NCBI GenBank assembly: GCA_946479825.1
Contig: CAMLHU010000105.1
Span: 1 to 7,401 of the forward strand
DNA length: 7,401 bases
Origin: an uncultured Gemmatimonadota bacterium
GTDB taxonomy: Bacteria > Gemmatimonadota > Gemmatimonadetes > Gemmatimonadales > GWC2-71-9
Direction: 5' to 3'
Below are positions 1-5,693 of this stretch, piece by piece. Made by a program: the position numbers and the translations under genes. Numbering within the stretch: position 1 is the stretch's first letter; every line of letters begins with the position of its first letter. The notes under the pieces are model-generated. The model was given only the letters and a program-made list of their open reading frames with translations. It ran no database searches and was not told where the DNA came from.

Positions 1-1241
1 GCGTGTCCCCCCGTGGCCTCGGCGACGAACACCACCGCGGTGAGCGGCGCCTTGTACCCGGCGGCGATGAACGCGGCCATCCCCACCGCGGCGTAGAGCT
101 CGGGATTGGCGCTGTGCACGACGGACTGCCCGAACGCGGTGCCGAACGAGCTTCCCGACAGGAAGAGCGGGACGAACATCGCGCTCACCCCGCCAACGCC
201 GAGCGAGAACAGCGTGGCGACGAGCTTGAGGACGCCGAAGACCACGAGTTCGAGCGAGTCGTGCGGCTCGCGCAGGATCTGCGAGACGGCCTCGTAGTTG
301 GGGCCGATCGGGACCAGTCCGCCGTGGTAGAGCGAGAGGAACGCGAGCCCGCAGAGGCCGGTCAGGAGCCCGCCCAGGGCCATCTTGATCCAGTGCGGGA
401 GCCGCGCCTTGACGGAGAAGGTGCGGAAGCGGCGGAAGGTGATGTCGAACGTCATCGCGGCGAGGCCGCAGAGGGCGCCGAGTGCCGCGGCCCAGACGAG
501 GTCGATGCGGGTGTATCCCGAGACGGTCGCGAAGTCGAAGAGCGGCGCCGAGCCCAGGAAGGCGGCCATCGTGGCGTAGGAGACGACCGACGCGATGAGC
601 GAGGGAAGCAGCGCCTCGTGCGCCAGGTCGTCCTTGTACGGCATCTCGAGTGCGAAAATGATGCCGGTGAGCGGGGCGCGGAACACGGCCGACATGCCCG
701 CCGCCGCGCCACTGATGAGCATGATGCGCCGGTCGCGGGGGCCGAGCCCCACGCGGCGGAGCCGGGTCCAGAGCCACGAGCCCAGCGCGCCCCCGCCGTA
801 GATGCTCGGCCCTTCGAGCGCCGCGCTCCCGCCAAAGCCGACCGTGGCGATCGCCGCGAGCAGCTTGGGCACAAAGGGTCGCAGGTGGACCTCGCCCTGG
901 TGCTCGTGGTACGCCTGGATGATCTCCTCGGTGGAGTGGTGGTCGGGGTCGGGGGTCAGGTACTGCATGATGAGCCCCGCGACGACGAAGCCGCCCACGA
1001 GGATCGGGACCATCGCGACCGGGTTCCGGAGGTTGAAGGCCAGCACCCCGGGCCAGAGCCACTTGAGGATGATCTCGGCGATGAGCGTGATCAGGAGGCC
1101 CGTGATCACGCCGAGGATGGGGGCCACCAGGAGCCACTTGTGGAGGTCGCGCGAATACGTGGCGGTCAGGTCCTCGCGGACGAGCGAGGTGTACCGCCGG
1201 AAGCGCGGGTGCTCGAGCACCTTCCGGGTGAACTGGTTCAT
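1..1241 (-). CDS. ClC-family chloride channel/antiporter, C-terminus cut by window edge
   Basis: This is an integral inner-membrane anion channel or Cl-/H+ antiporter of the ClC family. The first 413 residues are visible; about 50 or more residues, and any CBS domains, lie beyond the left edge. Recognisable family landmarks are an ALEGPS motif at 141-146 with E143 at the position of the gating glutamate (E148 of E. coli ClcA), an FRAPLTGIIFALEM stretch at 187-200, GGVSAMFVP at 350-358, and KAPLTAVVFVAEATGG at 397-412. Most of the protein is hydrophobic, as expected for about 18 membrane helices. The first selectivity motif is atypical: HHSTEEI at 101-107 stands where GSGIPEI occurs in ClcA. 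By ungapped comparison the internal proton glutamate (E203 of ClcA) is M200, and the chloride-binding tyrosine (Y445) is H413. The ATG at 1241 overlaps the stop of the upstream MarR gene (ATGA), which argues for this start and for translational coupling. Family assignment is firm; channel versus exchanger and ion preference are open. Confidence 0.93.
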   Translation of the reverse strand, partial: MNQFTRKVLEHPRFRRYTSLVREDLTATYSRDLHKWLLVAPILGVITGLLITLIAEIILKWLWPGVLAFNLRNPVAMVPILVGGFVVAGLIMQYLTPDPDHHSTEEIIQAYHEHQGEVHLRPFVPKLLAAIATVGFGGSAALEGPSIYGGGALGSWLWTRLRRVGLGPRDRRIMLISGAAAGMSAVFRAPLTGIIFALEMPYKDDLAHEALLPSLIASVVSYATMAAFLGSAPLFDFATVSGYTRIDLVWAAALGALCGLAAMTFDITFRRFRTFSVKARLPHWIKMALGGLLTGLCGLAFLSLYHGGLVPIGPNYEAVSQILREPHDSLELVVFGVLKLVATLFSLGVGGVSAMFVPLFLSGSSFGTAFGQSVVHSANPELYAAVGMAAFIAAGYKAPLTAVVFVAEATGGH

Positions 1242-1645
1242 GCGGCGGCCCCCCGGAGCACGGCCTGGAACCGGCCGAGTTCGCGGCGGTGGAGCCGGGA
1301 AAGCGCCGCCAGGATCCGCCGTCCGCGCGGCGTGAGCGAGACCTGGACCACCCGGCGGTCGGTGCCGGCGGGGCCACGCCGGACGAGCCCGGCCCGGACC
1401 GCGCGGGTCACCAGCGCCACCACCGCGTTGTGCCGCTCCTGCAGGAACTCGGCGAGCTCGGTGATGGTGGCCGATCCCCGGCCGGTGAACCCGGCCACGC
1501 CGAGGAGAAGCTGGTGCTGGAGGGGGGTGACGCCGGCGGCGCGGGCGGCGCGCTCGCTGAAGCGGAGGAACTGGCGGAGCTGGTAGCGGAACTGGGCCAG
1601 CTCGCGGACGGCGGCCGCGGCGGGCGCCCGGGACAGGGTGGTCAT
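1238..1645 (-). CDS. MarR-family winged-helix transcriptional regulator
   Basis: A 135-residue cytoplasmic DNA-binding protein, the usual size for MarR proteins, which act as dimers on palindromic operators and release them on binding a small ligand. Visible parts are an amphipathic N-terminal helix (about 13-36), a first winged-helix segment TPLQHQLLLGVAG (40-52), a helix-turn-helix with ITELAEFLQERHNAVVALVTRAV (61-83, recognition helix about 69-83), and the wing TDRRVVQVSLTPRG (95-108), whose D-R-R is the classic MarR wing signature. The C-terminal helix (about 110-130) would complete the dimer interface. I chose the ATG at 1645. An in-frame ATG at 1657 would add four residues, but it falls inside the predicted -10 box. 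No Shine-Dalgarno precedes either. The stop overlaps the ClC start by 4 bp, so both are on one transcript. A perfect dyad lies just upstream, so autorepression is likely. The ligand is unknown. Confidence 0.93.
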   Translation of the reverse strand: MTTLSRAPAAAAVRELAQFRYQLRQFLRFSERAARAAGVTPLQHQLLLGVAGFTGRGSATITELAEFLQERHNAVVALVTRAVRAGLVRRGPAGTDRRVVQVSLTPRGRRILAALSRLHRRELGRFQAVLRGAAA

Positions 1646-1652
1646 GGGCCCA

Positions 1653-1680
1653 AGCATAATATCACAGCGTGATATATCAA
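1653..1680 (-). promoter_or_regulatory. Predicted promoter of the MarR-ClC operon, leaderless
   Basis: On the minus strand TTGATA (1675-1680) is followed, after a 16-nt spacer, by TATGCT (1653-1658). Seven bases later comes the ATG of the MarR gene (1645). Transcription would start at or next to the A of the start codon, giving an mRNA with essentially no 5' leader. This fits the absence of any purine-rich ribosome-binding site. The stretch is strikingly AT-rich against its surroundings. The motif match is direct; the transcription start is inferred. Confidence 0.55.
1659..1675. promoter_or_regulatory. Probable MarR operator, 7-3-7 perfect dyad
   Basis: ATATCAC, then AGC, then GTGATAT: two perfectly complementary 7-bp arms around a 3-bp centre, 17 bp in all, a common size for MarR-family operators. 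It fills the spacer between the -35 and -10 boxes of the predicted MarR promoter, so a bound dimer should block RNA polymerase there. It lies 45 bp upstream of the divergent transporter start and could affect that gene too. The palindrome is seen directly; the binding protein is inferred from the adjacent gene. Confidence 0.7.
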
Positions 1681-1705
1681 CCGGGCACGCCGGCGCGGGC
1701 CCGAT

Positions 1706-1711
1706 TACGTT
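1706..1711 (+). promoter_or_regulatory. Candidate -10 box of the MFS gene
   Basis: TACGTT lies 9 nt before the ATG of the transporter gene. The same hexamer lies 9 nt before the tRNA-Pro gene in this window, where it has a good -35 partner. Here no convincing -35 box is visible at the right distance, so this is a weak call. If real, transcription would start within a few bases of the ATG, which agrees with the lack of a Shine-Dalgarno in the preceding bases. Confidence 0.3.
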
Positions 1712-1720
1712 TCCGGCCCG

Positions 1721-2977
1721 ATGACCGCGCGCCCGACCGATCGGCACGACCCGTACGCCTCCCTCCGCCACGGCGACTTCCGCTGGTTCGTCGTGAGCCT
1801 GATGGCGATGACCATCGCGGTCACGATGCGCGGCATCGTCGTGGGGTGGCAGGTGTACGACCTGACCCACGACCCCCTCTCGCTCGGCCTCATCGGCCTG
1901 GCGGAGGCACTCCCGTTCATCGCGGCGGCGCTCTTCGCCGGGCACGTGGCCGACCGGACCGACCGGCGCCGGGTGATGCTCGGGGCGATGACCGTGCTCG
2001 CGGGGTGCGCCGCCGCGCTCTTCGGCCTGACGCGGCACTCCCCCCTCACCGCCGGCGACGTCCACTGGTTCTACGCCATCATCTTCGTGAGCGGGCTCGC
2101 CCGCAGCTTCCTGATGCCGGCCCGCTCCGCCCTCTCCGCGGAACTGGTGCCGCGGGCGCTGTACGCCAACGCGTCGGCCTGGCGGACCTCGTCGTGGCAG
2201 TTCGCGGCCGTCGCGGGGCCCGCCCTGGGGGGCCTGATCTACGGATTCGGCGGTGCCGGGGCGGCCTACGCCACCGACTTCGGCCTGATGGCGTTCTCGA
2301 TCGCGGTGCTCCTGCTGGTCCGCCCCCGCGGCCGCCCCGAGGGGGTGGCACGCGAGCCGATCGGGCAGAGCCTGGCGGGCGGGATCCGATTCGTTACCGG
2401 CCAGCCGGTGGTCTTCGGCGCGATGGCGCTCGACCTGTTCTCGGTGCTGTTCGGGGGTGCGGTGGCGCTGCTGCCGGTCTACGCCGCCGACATCCTCCAC
2501 GTCGGGCCCGAGGGGCTCGGCCTGCTGCGGGCCGCGCCGGCGGCCGGCGCGGTGCTCACGTCCATCTGGCTGGCCCATCGGCCGCCCTTCCGGCGGGCAG
2601 GCGCCGCCATCCTTGGCAACGTCGCGGCCTTCGGGCTCTCCATCATCGCCTTCGGGCTCTCGCGGAACTTCGCGCTGTCGCTCGTGCTCCTCGCGATCAA
2701 CGGCGGGGTGGACGTGGTGAGCGTGGTCATCCGCTCCACGCTGGTGCAGGAGTGGACCCCGTCGCACCTCCTGGGGCGGGTCTCCGCGGTCAACTCGATC
2801 TTCATCGGGTCGTCGAACGAGATCGGGGCCTTCGAGTCGGGGCTGGCGGCGCGGCTCCTGGGCACCGTCCCCTCGGTGGTCTTCGGCGGGATGGTGACGC
2901 TCGCGACCGTGGCGGTCACGGCGTGGCGGGTCCCCTCGCTCCGCCGACTGCGCGAGATCAAGGCGCCCACGGCCTAG
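1721..2977 (+). CDS. MFS efflux transporter, EntS-like (MFS_3 type)
   Basis: A 418-residue inner-membrane transporter of the major facilitator superfamily, the normal length for about 12 helices. The loop after the second helix carries motif A in the form GHVADRTDRRR (74-84). Near residues 350-375 there is an LGRVSAVNSIFIGSSNEIGAFESG-type segment with the GRVSAVNS and FIG-SNE-G-FESG elements that I associate with the EntS (enterobactin exporter) branch and similar proton-driven drug or siderophore exporters. A soluble N-terminus (1-20) precedes the first helix. The start at 1721 places these landmarks normally; no ribosome-binding site is visible. It is divergent from the MarR-ClC operon and shares its control region, the classic arrangement for a MarR-regulated efflux pump. 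No siderophore biosynthesis gene is in the window, so the substrate cannot be named; EntS resemblance does not mean enterobactin transport. Confidence 0.9.
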   Translation: MTARPTDRHDPYASLRHGDFRWFVVSLMAMTIAVTMRGIVVGWQVYDLTHDPLSLGLIGLAEALPFIAAALFAGHVADRTDRRRVMLGAMTVLAGCAAALFGLTRHSPLTAGDVHWFYAIIFVSGLARSFLMPARSALSAELVPRALYANASAWRTSSWQFAAVAGPALGGLIYGFGGAGAAYATDFGLMAFSIAVLLLVRPRGRPEGVAREPIGQSLAGGIRFVTGQPVVFGAMALDLFSVLFGGAVALLPVYAADILHVGPEGLGLLRAAPAAGAVLTSIWLAHRPPFRRAGAAILGNVAAFGLSIIAFGLSRNFALSLVLLAINGGVDVVSVVIRSTLVQEWTPSHLLGRVSAVNSIFIGSSNEIGAFESGLAARLLGTVPSVVFGGMVTLATVAVTAWRVPSLRRLREIKAPTA

Positions 2978-3057
2978 CGAAATCTTCGCGCCGGGATGAC
3001 TGGAACCTTCACTTGTCCCCGGCGAACTTCCCGGTGCTCCCCGCCCAAGGCGACCTG

Positions 3058-3450
3058 ATGCCGTTCCCGTTCCGCGCCGTGCCCGTCACCCTCGCCGCGC
3101 TGCTGGCCGGCGCGACCCCGCTGGCCGCCCAGCAGCCCGACTCGGCCGCGGCGCCGCCCCCGAACCTCGTGACCCCTGCTTCGCTCGAGTCCGGGCGCAA
3201 GGTGTTCCACGGCAAGGGCAACTGCTGGGTCTGCCACGGGTCGGCCCTGCAGGGCGGCGCCATCGCCTCGCCGCTCGTGGCGCACAAATGGCGGAACGGC
3301 GACGGCAGCTACCAGATGATCCTGCAGGTCCTCACGCACGGCGTGAAGAACACCGCGATGGTCGCGCGCCCGGGCGGGCTGAGCGACGCCGACCTGCGGC
3401 TGGTCGCGGCGTACGTCTGGGCCGTGAGCCACGGACAGAGCAAGCCCTGA
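3058..3450 (+). CDS. Exported small monoheme cytochrome c
   Basis: A 130-residue class I-like c-type cytochrome that carries single electrons in the periplasm. It begins with a Sec signal peptide (hydrophobic core about 8-22, likely cut after the LAA at 22-24). A short Ala/Pro-rich linker follows (about 28-40). C56-W-V-C59-H60 binds heme covalently. M101, in NTAMVARPGGLSDADL, sits where the sixth (axial) ligand is expected, followed by the terminal helix LRLVAAYVWAVS. The start at 3058 is preceded by AAGG seven bases upstream and gives a clean signal peptide; the open frame continues far upstream but only as a shadow of the transporter gene. It starts 80 bp after the MFS stop with no evident terminator or promoter between, so read-through from that gene is possible. 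It faces the heme-containing porin gene, and the two stops are 7 bp apart. Its partner oxidase or reductase is unknown. Confidence 0.93.
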   Translation: MPFPFRAVPVTLAALLAGATPLAAQQPDSAAAPPPNLVTPASLESGRKVFHGKGNCWVCHGSALQGGAIASPLVAHKWRNGDGSYQMILQVLTHGVKNTAMVARPGGLSDADLRLVAAYVWAVSHGQSKP

Positions 3451-3457
3451 CCGGACC

Positions 3458-4855
3458 TCAGAAGGCGAGCCAGGTAAAGAGATAGAGGGCGTTGTTGTCC
3501 GCAGCATCCCGGCCGGAGCCGTCGTAATCGACGCTCCGGCCGTTGAAGCGTCCATAGGCGACGTATTGCGCGCCGAACCTGGTGTTGAGCCACGGCAGCG
3601 CCGTCAGCTCGAAGATCATCCCCTCGCTATTGGGGCTGCCGTTGGCGCTCCCGAACACGGGCGCGGCCGGGTAGCGGAAGGCGTCGGCCGTGCCGGCGGT
3701 CCGGAAATACCCCGCGGTAAGGCCGAGCCGCTGCCGGGTGAGGACCGACGCGTCCACCCGGAACTCCTCCAGCGAATGCGGGACGCCCACGGCGGCCCCC
3801 GCGGCCGCGCTTCCGTTGAGCCGCTGGTCTTCGTGCAGCCAGCTGCCGTGCAGCGCCAGGCTCCCTCCGCCCAGCCGCCGCTCGAACTGCGCGTCCACAC
3901 CCACGTCGGCGAAGCGGTCGGTGGAGCCGCCGACCCCCGCCGGCCACAGCGCCGTCGTCATCCCGAACGCGCCCACCTCGGCGTATGTGTGGGTCCACTG
4001 GTGCTCGAGGGCGAGGCGCCAATACGGGGCGGCACCCTTGATCGTGCCGGTCGAGGTGGAATCGGGGGCCGGTGGCCCCCCGGCGACGGCGGTCCGGTAG
4101 GCGCTCACCTCGGCGTAGAGCAGGTTGTCCCAGAGGCCGTACGCCCCGAGCCCCGCGACTCGCTGGGCCAGGGCGCCGTCAAGCAGCGGCCGCGCGGCCG
4201 GCCCCGGCGCCGTGGGGGAGCTCACGAACGGGAACCGCCCCACCGGCGTGGGGGTCCACGGATCCTGGACCGGCGGGGCGTTGTTGAGCGTCACGCCGAA
4301 GAGCAACTGGCGTCCCCGGATCGCGGCGTGACCGGCGTAGCGGATGTCGAGGTTGTCGATCCCGATCGTGCCCGACCCCGGCAGGTAGGTCACCTGCGCG
4401 AAGGTTCCGAGGTTGGGCGTGATGGCCTCGCCGATGAAGAGACTGAGTTCCTGCGGGAGCTGGGTACCCCCGTTCTGGGTGCCGGGAAGGTCGCGGCCGA
4501 CCTGGGTGTACGATCCGACGACCATCGCCGACACCGGCGGCACCACGTCGAGCTTGAGCGAGGGCCGGCGATCTTCCTCGCCGTCGCCGAGGACGCGAAG
4601 CCCGGTGAGGGTATAGCCGTTCAGCTTGAAGAGCCGCCCGAACGGCGTGAGCTGGGGGAACGCCGTGTGACAGGCGGTGCAGGCGAGCCCGGTCTGGCGC
4701 GAAAAGCTGGGGATCGAGCCCCAGTGGGCGGTCGCGGCGGACGTGCCGTAGCGGGCGATGTACCTGCGGGCCAGGTCCGAGCGACCGTCGGCGTGCAAGG
4801 TCAAGGGAGCGGCGAGGAGGGCCAGCCCCAACGCCGCGATGCGGGCAGGTCGCAT
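3458..4855 (-). CDS. Fused monoheme cytochrome and outer-membrane beta-barrel (Cyc2-like)
   Basis: A 465-residue exported protein. It has a signal peptide (hydrophobic core about 6-20, cleavage probably after A22) and a short helical N-terminal region. A single heme site C59-T-A-C62-H63 follows, embedded in IPSFSRQTGLACTACH (48-63) and then AFPQLTPFGRLFKLNGY (65-81). From about residue 95 to the end the sequence alternates polar and non-polar residues in short amphipathic strands with Gly/Asn/Pro turns. It ends in LYLFTWLAF with a terminal phenylalanine, the usual signal for outer-membrane barrel assembly. The architecture of one N-terminal heme plus one barrel of this length matches fused cytochrome-porins such as Cyc2, known in iron oxidisers to pass electrons across the outer membrane. 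The function here is inferred. A strong GGAGG (4860-4864) lies four bases from the ATG. The alternative is an uncharacterised cytochrome-barrel family with a different donor. Confidence 0.85.
   Translation of the reverse strand: MRPARIAALGLALLAAPLTLHADGRSDLARRYIARYGTSAATAHWGSIPSFSRQTGLACTACHTAFPQLTPFGRLFKLNGYTLTGLRVLGDGEEDRRPSLKLDVVPPVSAMVVGSYTQVGRDLPGTQNGGTQLPQELSLFIGEAITPNLGTFAQVTYLPGSGTIGIDNLDIRYAGHAAIRGRQLLFGVTLNNAPPVQDPWTPTPVGRFPFVSSPTAPGPAARPLLDGALAQRVAGLGAYGLWDNLLYAEVSAYRTAVAGGPPAPDSTSTGTIKGAAPYWRLALEHQWTHTYAEVGAFGMTTALWPAGVGGSTDRFADVGVDAQFERRLGGGSLALHGSWLHEDQRLNGSAAAGAAVGVPHSLEEFRVDASVLTRQRLGLTAGYFRTAGTADAFRYPAAPVFGSANGSPNSEGMIFELTALPWLNTRFGAQYVAYGRFNGRSVDYDGSGRDAADNNALYLFTWLAF
3510..3542. 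repeat. Long imperfect hairpin inside the porin 3' coding end
   Basis: CGGCCGGAGC (3510-3519) is perfectly complementary to GCTCCGGCCG (3533-3542). Inside, after one unpaired C (3520), GTCG (3521-3524) pairs with CGAC (3529-3532) around a TAAT loop. That is 14 base pairs with a single bulge. It lies in the porin coding sequence (the GRSVDYDGSGR region) and about 60 bp past the stop of the convergent cytochrome gene. No T-run follows on either strand. It could stabilise or end the cytochrome mRNA, but its role is inferred. Confidence 0.6.
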
Positions 4856-4859
4856 ACGA

Positions 4860-4864
4860 CCTCC
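4860..4864 (-). promoter_or_regulatory. Strong ribosome-binding site of the cytochrome-porin gene
   Basis: GGAGG on the minus strand, four bases before the ATG at 4855. It is the clearest Shine-Dalgarno in the window and fixes the start of the porin gene. Several other genes here have none. Confidence 0.8.
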
Positions 4865-4968
4865 GTTCTGCGTGGCGGACCGCGGGTGGGCCGCCAGGCA
4901 AACGGAACCTGACCTCGGACCCGTGAAGCGAAGGTGGACGGCGGGTGAGGGGGCGTTCAGGGTCGCCC

Positions 4969-4997
4969 TTGAGTCCCCCGCTGGGGACGGCTACGTT
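4969..4997 (+). promoter_or_regulatory. Predicted promoter of tRNA-Pro
   Basis: TTGAGT (4969-4974) and TACGTT (4992-4997) are separated by exactly 17 nt. The -10 box ends 9 nt before the first base of the tRNA, so the primary transcript would need little or no 5' trimming beyond RNase P action. A small dyad, GTCCCC (4973-4978) with GGGGAC (4983-4988), sits within the spacer. The match is by eye. Confidence 0.55.
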
Positions 4998-5006
4998 TAC
5001 GCCCTC

Positions 5007-5080
5007 CGGGACGTAGCGCAGTCCGGTAGCGCACTGCAATGGGGTTGCAGGGGTCGCGGGTTCAAATCCCGCCGTCCCGA
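5007..5080 (+). tRNA. tRNA-Pro (anticodon GGG)
   Basis: A complete 74-nt cloverleaf that decodes CCC (and CCU by wobble). The acceptor stem CGGGACG (5007-5013) pairs perfectly with CGTCCCG (5073-5079). The D stem GCGC (5016-5019) pairs with GCGC (5029-5032) and the loop contains GG. The anticodon stem CTGCA (5034-5038) pairs with TGCAG (5046-5050) around ATGGGGT, with anticodon GGG at 5041-5043 and G at position 37. The variable region is 5 nt. The T stem GCGGG (5056-5060) pairs with CCCGC (5068-5072) around TTCAAAT. The C1-G72 pair and discriminator A (5080) are the expected proline identity elements in bacteria. The 3' CCA is not encoded and must be added by CCA-adding enzyme. It is a single gene between two minus-strand protein genes. 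Confidence 0.98.
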
Positions 5081-5103
5081 TGGACAGACAAGCCAGAAAC
5101 GCG

Positions 5104-5133
5104 AAGGGGACCGGCCATCGGCCGGTCCCCTTT
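5104..5133 (+). terminator. Strong hairpin terminator after tRNA-Pro, probably bidirectional
   Basis: A perfect 13-bp stem (5104-5116 with 5120-5132) around the loop ATC, followed on the plus strand by a short T-run interrupted by G (TTTGTGCATT). It lies 24 bp after the tRNA 3' end, a typical place for an intrinsic terminator. On the minus strand it lies 27 bp after the stop of the envelope operon, with a weaker TTCGCGTTT tail, so it could end both convergent transcripts. The stem is certain; two-way use is inferred. Confidence 0.85.
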
Positions 5134-5159
5134 GTGCATTCCTAACGCAGCCGAGTCCG

Positions 5160-5693
5160 TCAGGGGCTCGTAAGCGTGAAGGTGAGTTGGAGGCTGTACT
5201 GCCCGGGCGGCGTCGTCTCCCAGTGGTACACGGTCCGGTAGGAAAGGGTCGTGGAGGTGCCGGCGGTCCGGGTGCCGGTCATTACCGTGGCCGGCGTGGT
5301 GGAGATCGGGGTGAACGGCCCGCTCCCCGAGGTGCCCCAGGAGAGGTCGCCGGCGGCCTTGGTGGCGCCGATCGGCGCGGTCCAGAGGGCTGTGCTCGCG
5401 GCCAGGGTCACGGTGTAGTTCGAGTTGCTCTTGACCGTGAGCGTCAGGACCCCCGGATCGGTGATCGTGGCCGTCGAGTCGGGGCCGAAGTTGGCGAGCG
5501 AGGGGGCCGTGAGCGTGGCGCTATCGGCGCTGAGCGACAGCTTCACGATGGTGCCAACGGTCACAGTCCCGACGGCCACGTTGGGGGTGGCGGTGCAATT
5601 GCCCGGCGACGCCGTAATGGAGCAGGTGGACTGCGCCTCGGCGGCCGGGGCCAGCAGCAGTGCCGCGGCGAGCGCGGCGGCGAGGCGCTTCAC
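5160..5693 (-). CDS. Small secreted beta-sandwich protein, function unknown
   Basis: A 177-residue exported protein that I cannot assign to a named family. It starts with a clear Sec signal peptide (KR, then an Ala/Leu-rich core, cleavage probably after AEA at 18-20). Two cysteines, C24 and C33, near the mature N-terminus could form a disulphide. The rest is Ser/Thr/Val-rich with alternating strand patterns (for example VAVGTVTVGTIVKLSLS and LTLTVKSNSNYTVTLA) and ends in PPGQYSLQLTFTLTSP, a strand-rich ending that resembles DUF4402, WxL or pilin-like folds. The GTG start at 5693 overlaps the stop of the upstream lipoprotein gene (GTGA); no ribosome-binding site is evident, which fits coupled translation. 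As the last gene of the operon it may be a surface-fibre subunit or an envelope-bound partner of the large protein, but this is only suggested by position and style. Confidence 0.8.
   Translation of the reverse strand: MKRLAAALAAALLLAPAAEAQSTCSITASPGNCTATPNVAVGTVTVGTIVKLSLSADSATLTAPSLANFGPDSTATITDPGVLTLTVKSNSNYTVTLAASTALWTAPIGATKAAGDLSWGTSGSGPFTPISTTPATVMTGTRTAGTSTTLSYRTVYHWETTPPGQYSLQLTFTLTSP

Noticed and set aside
3..1586. A 527-codon open frame on the plus strand opposite the ClC and MarR genes
   Set aside because: It is full of Arg, Glu, Gly and Asp in low-complexity order with no domain, and lies antisense to two clearly recognisable genes. High GC makes stops rare, so long shadow frames are expected.
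2627..2661. A 14-nt direct repeat (2627-2640 and 2648-2661) in the MFS gene
   Set aside because: It is in frame at 21-nt spacing and encodes the peptide AFGLS twice within one membrane helix; most likely chance plus codon bias.
1646..2767. An N-terminal extension of the MarR reading frame across the transporter gene on the opposite strand
   Set aside because: The extension is low-complexity, His/Arg/Glu-rich antisense of the MFS gene. The MarR domain is complete from 1645.
1669..3057. A long upstream extension of the cytochrome c frame
   Set aside because: It is the shifted frame of the MFS transporter. The real start at 3058 has a ribosome-binding site and begins a clean signal peptide.
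4973..4988. A 6-bp dyad GTCCCC/GGGGAC in the tRNA promoter spacer
   Set aside because: It is short and purely GC-driven apart from one pair per arm, with no second copy; too weak to call an operator.
5056..5080. The tRNA 3' end as an integration (att) site
   Set aside because: No second copy of the tRNA 3' end and no integrase are visible in the window.
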